Source: Gracilaria domingensis (taxonomy: Eukaryota > Rhodophyta > Florideophyceae > Gracilariales > Gracilariaceae). Taken from it: a stretch of DNA of 64,000 nucleotides. Where the stretch lies: assembly GCA_022539475.1 (NCBI GenBank), contig VCMS01000005.1, positions 434,001 through 498,000 on the forward strand. Direction: 5' to 3'. The notes under the pieces were generated by a model. It did not search any database. It saw nothing but the letters and a program-made list of their open reading frames with translations, and was not told the origin of the DNA. A program made the position numbers and the translations under genes. Of the stretch, positions 44,703 to 56,990 are shown piece after piece (the stretch's first letter is position 1; each line of letters opens with the position of its first letter).

Positions 44703-47700
44703 TGTTCAGCATCAGCTACGTCGCCCATCTCGATGGGTAGCTTCCCACCGAAGTGCCCTACCGAGGCGCAAGTCATCAGGCCCCACCGTCGAAGTTAATA
44801 TCACTCACATTCATATCGCTAAGCTTTCCCAGCACCACAACCGTTCTCGCATGCATGGGTTTTGTGTCGACATTCGTGTACCCCGTTCTGTTGTTGGAAT
44901 GAAGGAACTCAGACGTATCTTGGCCCACAATCATCTCCCGGTTCCGAAACTAATTCGATTACCATCACCTACTCGTTTCCGATTTGCTGACGCCTCATTT
45001 ACATCGATTGGTCAGATCATCTTACCGCTTGCCACGCCCCCAAACTTCCCTCTCATTCTCGTCACAATGGACGTCGTACAAGCCGATATTCCGGCTTTGC
45101 TGGGCATGGATGTGCTAGACAGAAAGTCTCTAATTGCGGACAGTGTGGCAAATCGCCTGACCCACCGCGAACGCATCACTGATGCAGAAGGAATCGCAAG
45201 TTATGTTGATAACTGGTCCATACTGCTTCACAGAGCAAGAAGGGGGCATGTGTTCGTGGAGATATGCCTACCATCTAGAATTTACTTCAATAGAGCTCAG
45301 CTCCAGAAGTTGCATGGCCAATTCTTTCACATTTCCGCCACTAAGCTCTTCAACCTCATCAAAAGGGCGAGGCCCGAGGAGGCGACACCGGAGACTCTAA
45401 CCACTCTCAAAGATCTGGCCAAGCGCTGCGATTCGTGTCAGCGCATCCAGAACGCACCGACAAGATTCCGAGTTTCCTTTGGGGCTGAAAACGTTCGTTT
45501 TAATGAACGCGTACTCATTGATATCAAGTACATCGATGGGAAGCCCATATTACATGTCATTGACGAAGCTACACACTTCTCTGACGCAACGTTCCTCCCA
45601 GATGTCTCCACGAAGACCATATGGAAGAAGATTCTCCTCTCTTGGATCACAATCTACACGGGCATACCCAATCGAATGCTCGTAGACCAAGGAAGTGCTT
45701 TCGGACAACTTTTCATTGACATTGCCTCTCTCTCAAACATACAAGTCGACAGAACCGGGGTCGAAGCACATTCGAGCTTGGGCATCGGTGAGAGGTACCA
45801 CCAACCTCTGCGCCAGACATATCGAAAGATCATGGCGCAAGACTCTAGGACCGAGCCCGAAATAGCTTTAGCAGTGGCTCTCAAGTCAATGAACGACACG
45901 CTTGGACCTGACGGCCTCGTTCCCTCCGCTCTCGTTTTCGGCGAGTACCCCCCTGTTCACACCCGTTCCGAAACCCTAGATGTACGAGCTACTCTAGCTA
46001 GCCGCGCAAAGATCGCAGCGACTGCTCGCTCCGAAATGCAAAAGTGTATGGCCAAGCTGCGCCTAGAGAGAGCCCTGCGGCACAGAACTCTGAGAGCTGC
46101 TGAACAAACGTATGAGATTGGCGACAAAGTCTTAGTTTGGAGAGAGAAGATCGTCGACAACCGCATAGGCGAATGGATGGGCCTGTTCACTATACAAGGC
46201 GTCGACAAAACCAAGAAGCTTGTGTACGTCCAATACGTACGTATTGGAACAGCAAAACCATTCGGTCTAGCTCAGGTTAAACGATACTACGAGCCCGAAA
46301 CGCTAGCTCACTCCTTCTTCATCGATCTCCCTCAGTTGTTGGCCCACTTTCAATCACCAGAAGACAACGATTGTTATCTTACTGAGATCCTCGACAAGAA
46401 GGATCCCCGGGTGCAGTCTAAAGAAATGGATGATGCTAAGAAGAACGAAATTAAAGGTCTCTTATAACGAGACACCCTTAAAATCATCCTACGCAAAGAC
46501 ATCCCATCTAATGCGAACATTCTTCCAGGCAGATTTGTGTTCGCCATCAAGTCAACAGAAGACGGTAAGATCAAATACCGTGCACGATATGTAATTGGAG
46601 GACATCGCGACAAGCTGAAGAATAAGATGGTACACAACTTTGCCACCCTCCAACCGCAATCAATTCGTCTTCTATTAGCTCTCGCCGCGCTACATGGTTT
46701 CGACGTCTGGACGTCCGACATCAGACAAGCCTACCTCCAATCGGCCGAACCCCTTTCGCGAGATGTATTCATAACAAAGCCCGTACCCGAGTTCGAACTA
46801 GACCCCTCTCAATGTCTTCAACTCTTAAAACCGCTGTATGGATTCTGTGAATCCGGAGGCCTATGGTATAAGACCCTTGATCAACATCACCGCGCGGACC
46901 TTGGGATGAACCCACTGCGATCCGATCCCGCCCTTTATATCATGCTTGGAGAACGTCTGTTAAAAGGACTCTCCGGTTGCTACGTAGACAACTGGATAAG
47001 AGCTGGAAACGACGATTTCAAGAAGGTCTGCTCCAAGAGCAAAGAGAAATTTCAGATGAATGAGCCTCAACCTCTGCCAAGTCTTTTTACTGGATTCCAA
47101 CTCTCGCGCAACTCAGACGGAACTATCCAGATGGATCAGCGAAGCTACCTTCGGCAGCTTGAAGAACTGCAGCCCACTGCCACCTTTGCAGCGTTCCGAT
47201 CAATGCGCATGAAGTTGGCATGGCTCGCCAACTCTCGTCCCGACTGCTTATTTGAAATCTCTCAGATGGCGCAAATCACCCACGAAATGTTCCAGGAGGC
47301 TAGTTCATCGATCATCTCACAACTTAACCGAGCTACTCGTTGTGCCAAAGCGAACGATTTGGCCATCACATTTCCTTCATTGGAACCAAATTCCATCCGC
47401 ATCATCGGTTATTCTGACTCCTCGTTTTCCAACAATGCTGATTTATCATCACAACTTGGACATATATGTCTCCTGGCAGACCACACCGGAAAGGCTATAC
47501 CAATCAGCTTCAAGTCGTATAAAGCCAGAAGAGTTACCAGATCTGCGATGGCAGGAGAAGTTATTGCCTTTTCGGATTTATTCGACATAGCAGTGACACT
47601 TTCCGAAGAACTCAAACTTGTTCTGCATCGTACTATTCCGGTTCAGCTCTTTACCGACAGCAAGTCTTTATTTGATGTTATATCTAAAGGCTCTCGCACT

Positions 47701-47901
47701 TCTGAGAAACGCATGATGTTGGATATAGCTGCGGCAAGAGAAGGATTTAACTCCAACATTATCTCAGATATTGGATTTGTAAGAAGCTCATTTAACATCG
47801 CGGATGGTTTGACCAAACGCATGCAGCAAGCCTCACTGAGAAACCTATTGAACTCTGGTTTTTTATCCATTACACTGGAACAATGGATTGTGCGTGGTTG
47901 A
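44653..47901 (+). pseudogene. Decayed Copia-type pol: protease, integrase, reverse transcriptase, RNase H
   Basis: One frame with a single in-frame stop (TAA at 46465-46467). The protease region near 44860 has DIRVPRSVVG where an active enzyme has an Asp-Thr/Ser-Gly triad, so it is dead, though LLGMDVL downstream remains. Integrase keeps an HHCC-like finger (CDSCQRI) and acidic residues in DIKYID, LVDQGSAFG and GERYHQ. The stop follows. Reverse transcriptase keeps the first Asp (WTSDIRQAYL) but has YVDN where the catalytic YVDD belongs. RNase H keeps GYSDSSF, AGEV and FTDSKSL. Integrase before reverse transcriptase identifies the Copia superfamily. The frame begins inside the gag overlap. Confidence 0.88.
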
Positions 47902-47911
47902 ACAATAAGTT

Positions 47912-48574
47912 TTATTTCATCATATAGAGCTCTCGAACTTCGGCTATGTACAACCCTTCGGCATCATCGCCAGCACAGGCCACAATCGCCGCTTGCGACA
48001 GACGCAAAACCTTGGTCTCTTCAATATCCACAATTTCTTTGGTCCACCCATCCACCATAATGGAGTGGTCCACTTCATTACCTACCCTGAGCCGCACCAA
48101 ATAGATCCCTGTGTCCCGCGCGCCCAACCACGCAATTCTATCTCCGAAGAAATTCGGATCTCGGATCTTTCGAAAATTCAAACGCGGACTCACTTCGTGC
48201 AGCATGCGCTTCATACTACCGATTGAGTCAAACCGACTTTTGTTCCTTCTCAAATGCACGTCCACTTGCTCTCCCAAGTCTACATCAGCCACTCTCGCCA
48301 CCGCATTAACCATCGCGTATATCAGACACCCCCCTGGTTCCCACCGCCCAATGGTTTTCTTCGGTCCCTCTTTCAAATGATCTACAGCTGCCGCACTTTT
48401 TCCCCTCCGCCCAGGTCCGACGGATGAGATACTGAAGCCTGAATTTGCCTCACACCACTCCCAAACCTTATTACGGAGAATAGCGCCCGCTCGTCCCCGA
48501 TTGCCGCGATGAATGCGAACTTTTAGAGGTAATGGGAGTGGCTTACTTTTTGCCAATTCAGTTTCGGCAGTCAC
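47912..48574 (-). CDS. Antisense ORF inside the LTR element, possible papain-fold protein
   Basis: An open 220-codon frame on the opposite strand, ending 10 bp after the pol stop codon. It has no stop although gag and pol beside it are full of lesions. No ATG lies near its 5' edge: the frame opens with GTG after an upstream TGA, so the start may be spliced in or lost. Basic N-terminal third (KVRIHRGNRGRAG), then WEPGGCLIYAMVNAVARV, which looks like a catalytic Cys at a helix start, and DHSIMVDGWTKEIVDIEE, which looks like the His and Asp/Asn strands of papain-fold cysteine peptidases. Antisense genes at this position are known in some plant LTR elements such as Grande. The peptidase reading is inference from motif order. 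Confidence 0.5.
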   Translation of the reverse strand: MTAETELAKSKPLPLPLKVRIHRGNRGRAGAILRNKVWEWCEANSGFSISSVGPGRRGKSAAAVDHLKEGPKKTIGRWEPGGCLIYAMVNAVARVADVDLGEQVDVHLRRNKSRFDSIGSMKRMLHEVSPRLNFRKIRDPNFFGDRIAWLGARDTGIYLVRLRVGNEVDHSIMVDGWTKEIVDIEETKVLRLSQAAIVACAGDDAEGLYIAEVRELYMMK

Positions 48575-49713
48575 CGAAAAGTTCCTATTTTGTCATCTTG
48601 CAGTCTGCAGACTTTGGATGTCAATACCGAACATGGATTTAGTTCCGTTTTGTCGGCTTGATATCGCCACGAAACAGACCTTTTCAATTCTTTTCTTCGT
48701 CTTGGTCCCATTCCAGGACATTATTTTCTCGATTCCGTACCTTTTGTCTGCAATCGGTGATCCCTTATCAACTCCCAGCCCCCGCGTTTTCGAGCGCTCT
48801 AGATTGTGTTGACATTATAATATTCGGGACACGATCGTCACACCAGGTCGATGTCAAGTCGGTGCCGTACAATGCCTTCACAACCCAGATCTCTCACAAC
48901 GTCTGTGTTCTGCAAAGTGGAATATAGTCTGTTCGCTTTGGAAACTAAGCTAGTTTTTGGGCTATTTGGGGCGCGCGAGGGGGTGGCAGAGGCTGGCACT
49001 CAAAAAATTAAGAAATTTTGGAATATTGAATTCCATCTCGCGCAGTTTAATTCTTGGGTCTCTTAGTTTTTGTAGAGGTTCTACTTCGCCGCACCACCCC
49101 ATCCACTCTTTTCCGCGACCCTCTCTCAAATCTGCGCTCGTGCTAGTTTGCGTTTCCATTTTCTCCCAAGTGGCGATGCAAGTCGCAACTCATCTCATGT
49201 CAACCACCCTGCTATTCATTCTCATCTATCATGGCTCCCCACCTTAGAATTCTAGAAGCAAATTTTATTTACTTTGCGCTCTTTGCCGCGAGAAGAGACC
49301 CGCCGACTGCACCTATCACTCGCTGTCGCCTACCGATTTCGTCGTGCGTCCCGCCGCTTCCAGGTACAGCCCGACCATGTACTCACGGCACATCGCCGGT
49401 GCCGTCTTCGCGCCCTCCGCCTCCCGCGCGTTGGACGCCACAACCATTGGCAGCGCGCTCATCACACCCCAGAACAGTTTCATCCTCTCGCCAAACTAGC
49501 CCTGTTGGAGATGATGCCTTTCGTGTCGGTACTGTTCCCGCAGCAGCGTCAGGCTCGGCTTCATTGCCACCAACTCGCAGTTGCTCCATCGCGCGATGTA
49601 CGCAGTCATCACTCCCGTGTCGGTTACCCCGTAAACATCCGCACGGCATCCACCACAGAAGCTTGGGAACGCTTCCTTCATCTTCCCGAATGATACAGAT
49701 CCACTTTCGTCCT
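48575..49713. other. Interior of the LTR element; one broken, unidentified coding trace
   Basis: 48575-49230 shows no gene. On the minus strand, 49768-49320 reads as protein-like text in one frame with one stop near 49496 (ending SALPMVVASNAREAEGAK and REYMVGLYLEAAGR). It may be another captured gene piece or the scrambled end of the LCB2 fragment. I cannot identify it. Confidence 0.3.
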
Positions 49714-50598
49714 TTATTTCAGTCCTAACCTCTTCGAATGCACCTGCTGCCACGATTTCGGAGGACACGATGCCGACGCATAGAGAGAAGCTGGAGAAAG
49801 CGCGAAAATACGTTCAGTTAGAGCAGATTCGGAAGAGAAGTAACCTCCAACGGTCCTGAACGATTTAGTGAAGGTACGTATCATAATATCAATACTACGC
49901 GTATCTACACTATCATAGTGATGATGCCCCGAAACACCTCGTTTGGTCGGTCCAAGGGCGCCAATGGAATGCGCCTCATCCACGTATAAGCAGGCATCAT
50001 TCTTATTTTTGACTGCGACAACCTGGCAAAGATTGCACATCTGACCTTCCACTGAGTACATACTCTCGACAACCGTCATGATTCGTTTCCACAGAGGGCT
50101 CTTGTCAGGGTATCCCGTAGCAATGCCAACAAGAATATTACTTTCCTACGATTCTGCCAAATTATGTTCAAACACGCGAATCCTGGCGCCGAATGAGCGA
50201 CCGTCGACCATGACAGACGCGTCATTCATCAGGCCGGAGATGGCGAGATCGCCCCTACCCACAATAGCTGGGATGATCTGCCAGTTGGTGGTAAGGACGG
50301 TGCCAACCACGATGGCATCCTTCTTACCAAAATCTTTGGCGACCGTGCGCTCCAGCTTGCGTACAAGCTCAGAGCGCCTCGTAGACACAGACACATTGCA
50401 CGAAGCGACACCACACTGATCTAAGACATCGGTGACGTACGAGTGAACACTTTCAAGAACCTCAGCATACCCCAGGTAATTGCACCTGCCCAAGTTACGA
50501 AACCTGGTAACCCTGGCAGTAGGGTCCGGAGACATGGAAGAATTCTCGGCCGCGGGAGTGACATCGGCCTGAATGGGCGTGTACGCTGGATGAACCAA
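49714..50598 (-). pseudogene. Serine palmitoyltransferase subunit LCB2 fragment, broken
   Basis: Resembles the PLP-dependent LCB2 subunit that joins serine and palmitoyl-CoA in the first step of sphingolipid synthesis. Matching blocks in order: CNYLGYAEVLESV, IPAIVGRGDLAISGLMNDAS, GARIRVFEHN, VVESMYSVEGQM, YVDEAHSIGALGPTKRGV and FTKSF, whose Lys would bind PLP. One in-frame TAG (50146-50148) interrupts the frame after FEHN. Family residues are changed: the LNHAS block reads MNDAS. Homology ends soon after the PLP lysine, so the N-terminal transmembrane part and about the last third are missing. It is a decayed fragment inside the LTR element, head to head with the ECM29 fragment. Confidence 0.75.
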
Positions 50599-50917
50599 CC
50601 AACCAACGGGGCATCATGCGCGCTCCTTAGCTCTCTTCAAGACTTCGCCCATATGAACATCAATTTCGGGCTATAAATGGCCGATTAGTGGCCGTAATTA
50701 TTTCCAAAATAGATTTAATTGGCCGTATAATGGGCGTGTACAGTACAGTGGCCATTTGGATGCCTTGCCGTATTGTATTCTATGGATCGTTATTGGTACA
50801 AAATGTAGCAGCAGAGATAATGATGACGAAATATGGTCTCCATTGTACCCAGATCATACGACGCAATTATGATTTGGACCAGTTCCACGTCATTTATTTC
50901 TATTTCGCTACTCTTCT

Positions 50918-53900
50918 CAGCTCACGTCCTGGCGCGCCTGCTACCGGCGCTGGTCACAACGCTCTCTACGCCGTCGCTGCCGCGTGCGGTGGGTGCCTGC
51001 ACCAAAGGCGCGCCGCTCCTCCGCGACGCGCTGCGCGCCATCGGCTACCCCGCGCTGTTCTACCTAGCGCTGCGCATCTCGTCGCTGCTGCTGGCCGACC
51101 CCACAGCCGCCCCGCGCTTCTCCTCCAGCGCGAGCGCGCTGGCGCCCCCGCCGCCCGTGCGCACCGCCGCCGAGTAGGCGCTCGTCACGCTGTCGCTTTT
51201 CGTGTCGCTGAGCACGCGCGACTCGTCGCCATTTCGCGCCGCCGCGCTGGGCGCGCTCATGCCCGCCATGCTCGACGCGCGCCCGCTGTGAGAGCCGGCG
51301 TGCGCCACCGCCGTACACTGGGCTGAAGACGTCTTCTCCTTAGCTGACACGCACGCGCGCCTTATCGAAGTCCTCGCCGCCTCCAACGCCAGCCCACGCG
51401 TCATGCAACTCGCCGCTGCCGGGATGCGCCGGCGCAAACTCGCGCGCCACGCCGCGCTAGCGCGCGGGAGCCACCCCCGCCGCTTGCGCCCATTATCGCA
51501 GTGTACGGAGCGCATTGCGAGCGCCACTAGCCGCGTAGCTGCTCCGTGGCGGCATATCTGCTGTTTGCGCTGCGCTGCCTAGTGCAGCAGCTCGCGCCGG
51601 CACGCCGGTTGCAGCTGCTGTCCGCCGCCAATCTGCACGTGCTGTTGCGCGCCGACGCGGACGCGTTGCGCACGCTGCGAGCCGCGCTGAGCACCGCGCA
51701 GCAGCGGCTGCTGCAGCCGCGCTGGCGGTGGTGCTGCTGGCTTCGAACGCGCCCCCGCTGGGCGAGCAGGTGGCACGCGCGCTACGGCATGAGCTGCAAG
51801 ACTTGTTCTCGCTCATTGCCTCCCAGTCTGCCTTGGGAGATGTATTTGTGCGCTTCTCGTCGCCGTCTGCCGCGACCCGCTCTCCAATATCGTATACTTC
51901 CCCCCAAGGGTCAGCAAGATATTGTTGGAAACCTCGTCCGGTCTCTGACCGCCGGCGAGCGGGCTGCGGTGATCGTCCCGGGCAATCAAGGAGTGTTTCT
52001 CGAGTTCAGCGGCGTGGAAGTGGAATCAAACACGGCTGGCGCGCGCTCTGGTACCAACGAGGAGCTCTGCAGTCCGGCTCAAGACATGGGTCAACCTGGA
52101 ACAGTCGCAAGCGCGCAGCACTGGCAGTTCCCTCTTAAATAATGATATCGCCGCCGAACAGCTTCGACTGCACGTGAAGAGTCTTTTGCTGCGCTTGTAT
52201 GTGTACTGCCATCACCCGATATAGAGCGTTCGCATTGCTATGCGCTCAATTATATCCGCGGTGGTCAAGGCTTCTGGTCACGGCTCAGTGGCCGAGGCGA
52301 TCAAGGCGAACTTGCTTGCAGTGACGGACCACTGCATCAAGTCAATCGTTTCCCGGCAATGGCGTTCGCGAGAAGCGGGGTGCGCCGCGCTTCGCGACGT
52401 TCTTGCCTCCCGCACATGGGAGGAGGTGAAGGACTCTTTAAGGATTTCTGGTACTACACACTGAGGGCTATGGATGATATGAAGGAAAGTGTGCGAAAGA
52501 GTGCTCAAGGCACTGGAAGGGCACTCTCGGAACTTTCGATATATCTACGTAATCCAAACTATTTGGGTGAAGAGGAATCGGCTCAAGCCGTTGACGTTGT
52601 ACTGTCTGTGCTTATGACGTCCTTCACACACAGCGCCGAGGAGGTGAGAGCGCTCGTGTCAAAGACTCTGTCCGAGATCACACGACATGGAGGAACGGCC
52701 TTGCGGTCGTCTGTGCCGGATTTGATCGCGAATCTGTTGGACGTTGCGACAGAGCTCGAGCCGCAAATCTTAAACTACGCGGAGTATCATGTAGCCTCAC
52801 CGGAGGAGCTGCAAAACGCTCTGGTCTCTGCAGCGAGTATGTCCTCGTCCTCTTTGATCGAGTCGCTTGAAAGGCTCATAGGGCAAGTTGACGAGACAAT
52901 CGCGGCGGAGGTGGTTCCGAATCTGGCACGATTGGCTCGCGTAGGAGTGGGAATTCCTACGCGTGCAGCGACGGCAAGGTTGATGTCGAGCGTTCTGCAA
53001 TCCAGAGCAGTGGTCATGGAACCATATGCTGCAAAGCTGCAGTTTTCAGCGGCAAGCGCTGCGGGCATGGAGCGCAACGCAATGCTTCGAAAGGCATGGT
53101 ACAAGGCCGCTGGCAGAGGTTCAAAGTTGTGCCGCGTCGATGAAGTTGCAAAGTATTGCAAACAAAATTAGCAAGAAGGCCACATCGGAGTATCCTCGGG
53201 ATCGCGCGCTTGCCTCGTCTCTCGCTGCTGGGTTGTGTCGGATGGCGCCCGATACGACCCAGCAGCACGCAAGCTCTATATGGCCCTTCGCATACATGGG
53301 GCGCCCTGAAACAGACGACGACGCAGGAGATGACAGCAAGAACTGGAAAGACGCCTGGAATAAAGGTGCGCCAAGTACTCAGGCCGGGCTTCGTTTGTAC
53401 GCAAAGGCGATTGTTGAAATATGTGAGCAACGGCTATCTACTTCTGCTCAGTACCGCGTGAAAAGGAACGCCGCAGCCACGCTAGGGGACCTTACGAACG
53501 CTTCAAATGACATTGTCGATGTACAGTACATGTCGCGAAGCGCAAAAACGTTGTTAGCGGTGCTTCCAGGTCATATTTGGAAAGGACAGCATGTTGCAAT
53601 TGAGGCCATTGGGTCTTTGGCAGATTTCTGTTCAAGCGCATCTTTGTGGGAGTCGTGCGGAGAGAGCGTAGCTGTTGTGCAGCCTGTGCTGTCCGAATTT
53701 GATCGAGGGAAGAAGGATTATCGAATTGCAGCAATTGATGCGGCGAGGAAGGTGCTGGTTAACACCAGAGAAACCGTTTGCATGTACGAGAAAGTCAGGG
53801 ACCACTTGTCAGAGCTCGTGTCTTCAAACTCGTCGGATGTAAACGCTAGCGTACCAAATGTGTCACAGATGGTGTGGGAAACTGGGTCTGATGCAGATGC

Positions 53901-54429
53901 TGTTGATGCTTGGAACAAAGCGCGAAAGTCGCAAAAGCTATTGTGCAAAGCAGCGATTCAGTGCCTGCAATCTTCAATCACAGGGGTGGCGGGCGTTGAG
54001 AAGCTAGAAGAACACGTACTTAATTTGCTGTGTGTGTTTGAAGAACTGATGCAGAACGATTGGGACATTCGACTAACTGTACTTCAAGCCATTGAGAAGT
54101 TGTCCGAACGTTTCTCCAAACATGAACTGCAATTTAGAAACTCCCTGGAGCGCACTGAGGCATTGATTAAACCATTAGTAAACCTCAGCAAAAACGGCAT
54201 TCACGAACCCAAGTATAAAGTGCTAAGAAATAGTGGGTTAACAATTCTTGATCACTTGGTCAACGTTTCCAAGGATTCTACGGCAATGAAGGGTGTGATT
54301 GTAGAAGACACGCGAATTGCGATCCAGAGGTCTCGGAACGAAGATTCCGAGCCTTGGGTGCGATCCGTTGCAATTAAACTATGCACGGCGTTAGCATTTC
54401 GTGATCATAGTTTAGGCTGGGGCTTTTGA
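50918..54429 (+). pseudogene. Proteasome adaptor ECM29, broken copy
   Basis: ECM29 is a HEAT-repeat protein that tethers the 26S proteasome to membranes and motors. The clearest part is 52240-54429: QWRSREAGCAALRDVLASRT, then MDDMKESVRKSAQ, EVRALVSKTLSEITRHGG, ATELEPQILNYAEYH, LARLARVGVGIPTRAA and YRVKRNAAATLGDL, all in the family's order. The frame breaks at about 52430 (a one- or two-base loss) and about 53150. Upstream, the very GC-rich 50930-52140 part has stops at about 51175 and 51290 and further frame changes, and no clear start. No GT-AG introns explain these breaks. The last 467-codon segment is clean. A functional ECM29 gene should exist elsewhere in the genome. Confidence 0.75.
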
Positions 54430-55131
54430 GGTTGAAAAGTAGAGCTTAGGCAGTTAGGCAAAGAGGTTCGGCTAATCTGTGTGTTTACGTATCTACCTGG
54501 TGACCGTCCAACGACTATGAATAACTCAATCGCGTGCCACTCACTTGGAAGCGCGGTCCCTTTTAGCTCATTCTAGGTAATCCAAGTAAGCTTTGAACGC
54601 AACTGAAGCTAGTTTTAATCGCCTTTACATGCGTGCGGTGTACGCGTCGGTAGTTACTCGTTAGGGGATGCTGTGCTTGAGACCTTGGGTGAGCACCAGA
54701 CGCATGTGTTCCATCTGTTCATGCCGAATGAAAGCGCGTTAACTCTGCATCATCACCTGGGGTGCATGTGTATAAAAGAAGAACAGAAAGCTAATGGTCT
54801 GAACTCGGAACCGGCGACCACATTCTGATGACGACGATAGAGTGCATCAGTGACGGCTTTTCAGGATAATCTTGTTTCCCTCGACGTGCCAATGATGTCG
54901 CCCAAAGGCTGGCTGTAAGATTTTCTCGTGGTGTTAGACCATTCGATGCACTTTCCGCACGGCCAACGACATCTTATTGACATGGTATACGCCAACTCTC
55001 AAAAGCGCTTGAATGAGTACGAACATGATAAGGGTACCACTTCCGCCAGGAGACTGCTCGGTGATGCTCTCGTGATGATCCACCAACTCCTCGTTCAGAT
55101 CATCATGCGAATCAGAAATGTTATGCGTCTT
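54430..55131. other. No gene recognised between two gene fragments
   Basis: Short frames only. The plus frame at 54928-55203 has no recognised family and overlaps the tail of the minus-strand lectin fragment. Confidence 0.45.
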
Positions 55132-56231
55132 CTACTTAAGCGCACGCCGCGAGTTATGAAGGCCTTGCAACTGGCTAGAAAACCTGCCCGAAGCACGCGA
55201 TGAGTCGCCTGCAGTAGCCTTAAGAGGTTTCAAAACGGCCACCAACTGCCACATGTCGCCCTTTTGTTTCTCCATCTCGCGAATGAGTTGCGCAATGATT
55301 TGGCGCACACCCTCCAGTCGAAGCTTTCTTTCTTGCGCATTCTCGTCGCCGAGGCCCTTGAAAATGGACGTCATAGAGTTGTACACCTCGTACACCTGCA
55401 GGTCTGAAGAGCCTGAGATCGAAGAGGTGGCGTCCTCTCTGCGGTGCATGCGCGCGGTATGGTTCAGATCGGTGCGATGCGGAGGCGGAGCAGGGGCGGT
55501 GCTGTCATTGCTACACCACTGGAGCTACCATTGAAAGCCGGCGGCACGTAGCCGCGCGAATTATCGCTCTGCTGCTGTTGTTGATGCTGTTTCCGCTGTT
55601 GTTGCTGTCACAGACCACGGTGGTCGGTCCGTAGTTCCGGAAGCAGAACCGGCGCCATACTGCTGCGAATAGTAGTCGGATCGATAAGTGTGGGCAACCT
55701 GAGCGGATTCATGAATGAAGACGGCGTCGTGGACCTCATGATTGGCAAAGAAATGGCCGGTCTCAGCAGGGAGTGCGAGGAAGCCACCACCAGAGAATGG
55801 CAGCTGCACACCCCAAACCTTGAAGCACGTATGCCAGCGTTGTGGGGCGCGTGGGTTCATAGCGACGCCCACGTGAAGATTGCCACCGAGCAGCTGGACT
55901 TACACGCGAATCGGGTGGTTCATCTCAAGCGAGCAGCCCTCGAAAAGCTCGGTATCCGCGCCATCGGTGTCAGGCTTCCATTGCTTGGTTCCGTCCGACA
56001 CATAAACGTACATATGGGCCACATTTCGCGTTCGAGAGTTGGAAAAGGTGTCGATAATGATGCCAAGCCCCACAAATGTATGCGCAATACCCATGGCATA
56101 GCCTAACCTCGGGCGGTCCCACAAAAAGAAGAAGTCCATACCATTGGCAGGGTCATGCGAATCGCGCACGGTATCCAACTCCACGTCGAAGTAGCCGTTG
56201 AAGTTTTGCGTATCGGTGGCAATGTTGTTGT
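55132..56231 (-). pseudogene. L-type lectin (ERGIC-53/VIP36-like) fragment, broken
   Basis: L-type lectins are cargo receptors between ER and Golgi. The minus strand shows GLGIIIDTFSNSRTRNVAH, matching the GxGIxxDTFxN calcium/sugar site, then VQLLGGNLHVGVAM, RWHTCFKVWGVQLP and ETGHFFANHEVHDAVFI, matching the AxTGxLxxNHDV block. A TAA at 55900-55902 falls in frame between them. A coiled-coil-like stretch (VRQIIAQLIREMEKQKGD) follows at 55449-55132 in another frame, as in the stalk of ERGIC-53. The N-terminal part and signal peptide are not readable in one frame upstream of 56231. Stops, frame change and missing ends make it a pseudogene. Confidence 0.65.
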
Positions 56232-56990
56232 AGAACAGCGCTTAATTTGACTGGCTCGCCGACATGAGGAGGACCACGTCGCGACCGGTGCGGCTGCGCG
56301 TGATCATCATGATCCATGATGGTCGTGCTCAGCTGAAACCCGTCGGAGACGGGGTCACCGGCGGCGATGGGCCTCGTTCGGGTGCCGAAAGGAGAGGTCC
56401 GGGCCTCCCGCGCCCAGGTAGAGAAACTGGAATAGCTGCGGGTTTTGCTGCTGTCACTACAGCAGCGACGGCAACGCGAGGGCTCTGGCAGCCAGCAGTA
56501 GCAGCACGCAAATCGGCGCGAGACGCGGCATCGACGACGACTCACGGCGGGATGGCGGCGACGGTGAACGAGTGGCGCGCGCGAAAGTTCGGGAGGCTGG
56601 AAGCGAGGTCCGTGAGCAAACGAAGGGCGTGGTTTACGGGCGGTATGGCAGGGTGCCAGTGATGACGGGCAACGGCAGCGATCCCCACGCGGAAGTGCAC
56701 GCGGGGGTGGAGCGCGAAGGAGCCTAGCGCAATTGTACTGCACGTACAGCGCGCATAAAATGACTGAAGCGCGCAACATGCGCACATTGGAAGGCGTCGC
56801 GCGCCACGTCACATCGACGACGCACAGCTCTGCGGCGCGAGACAGCCGCGCGCGGAGTGCGCCGCGCACGGGAATGCGCGCCCTCGCGCGCGTCAGCGAG
56901 GCGCTTCAGCTCGAACAGCATGCGCTACGTTTTGGCTGGCGTTGCGTGCGGTGTGTGTTTTAGAAGGTCTGTGGACGCTACCAGAATGAG

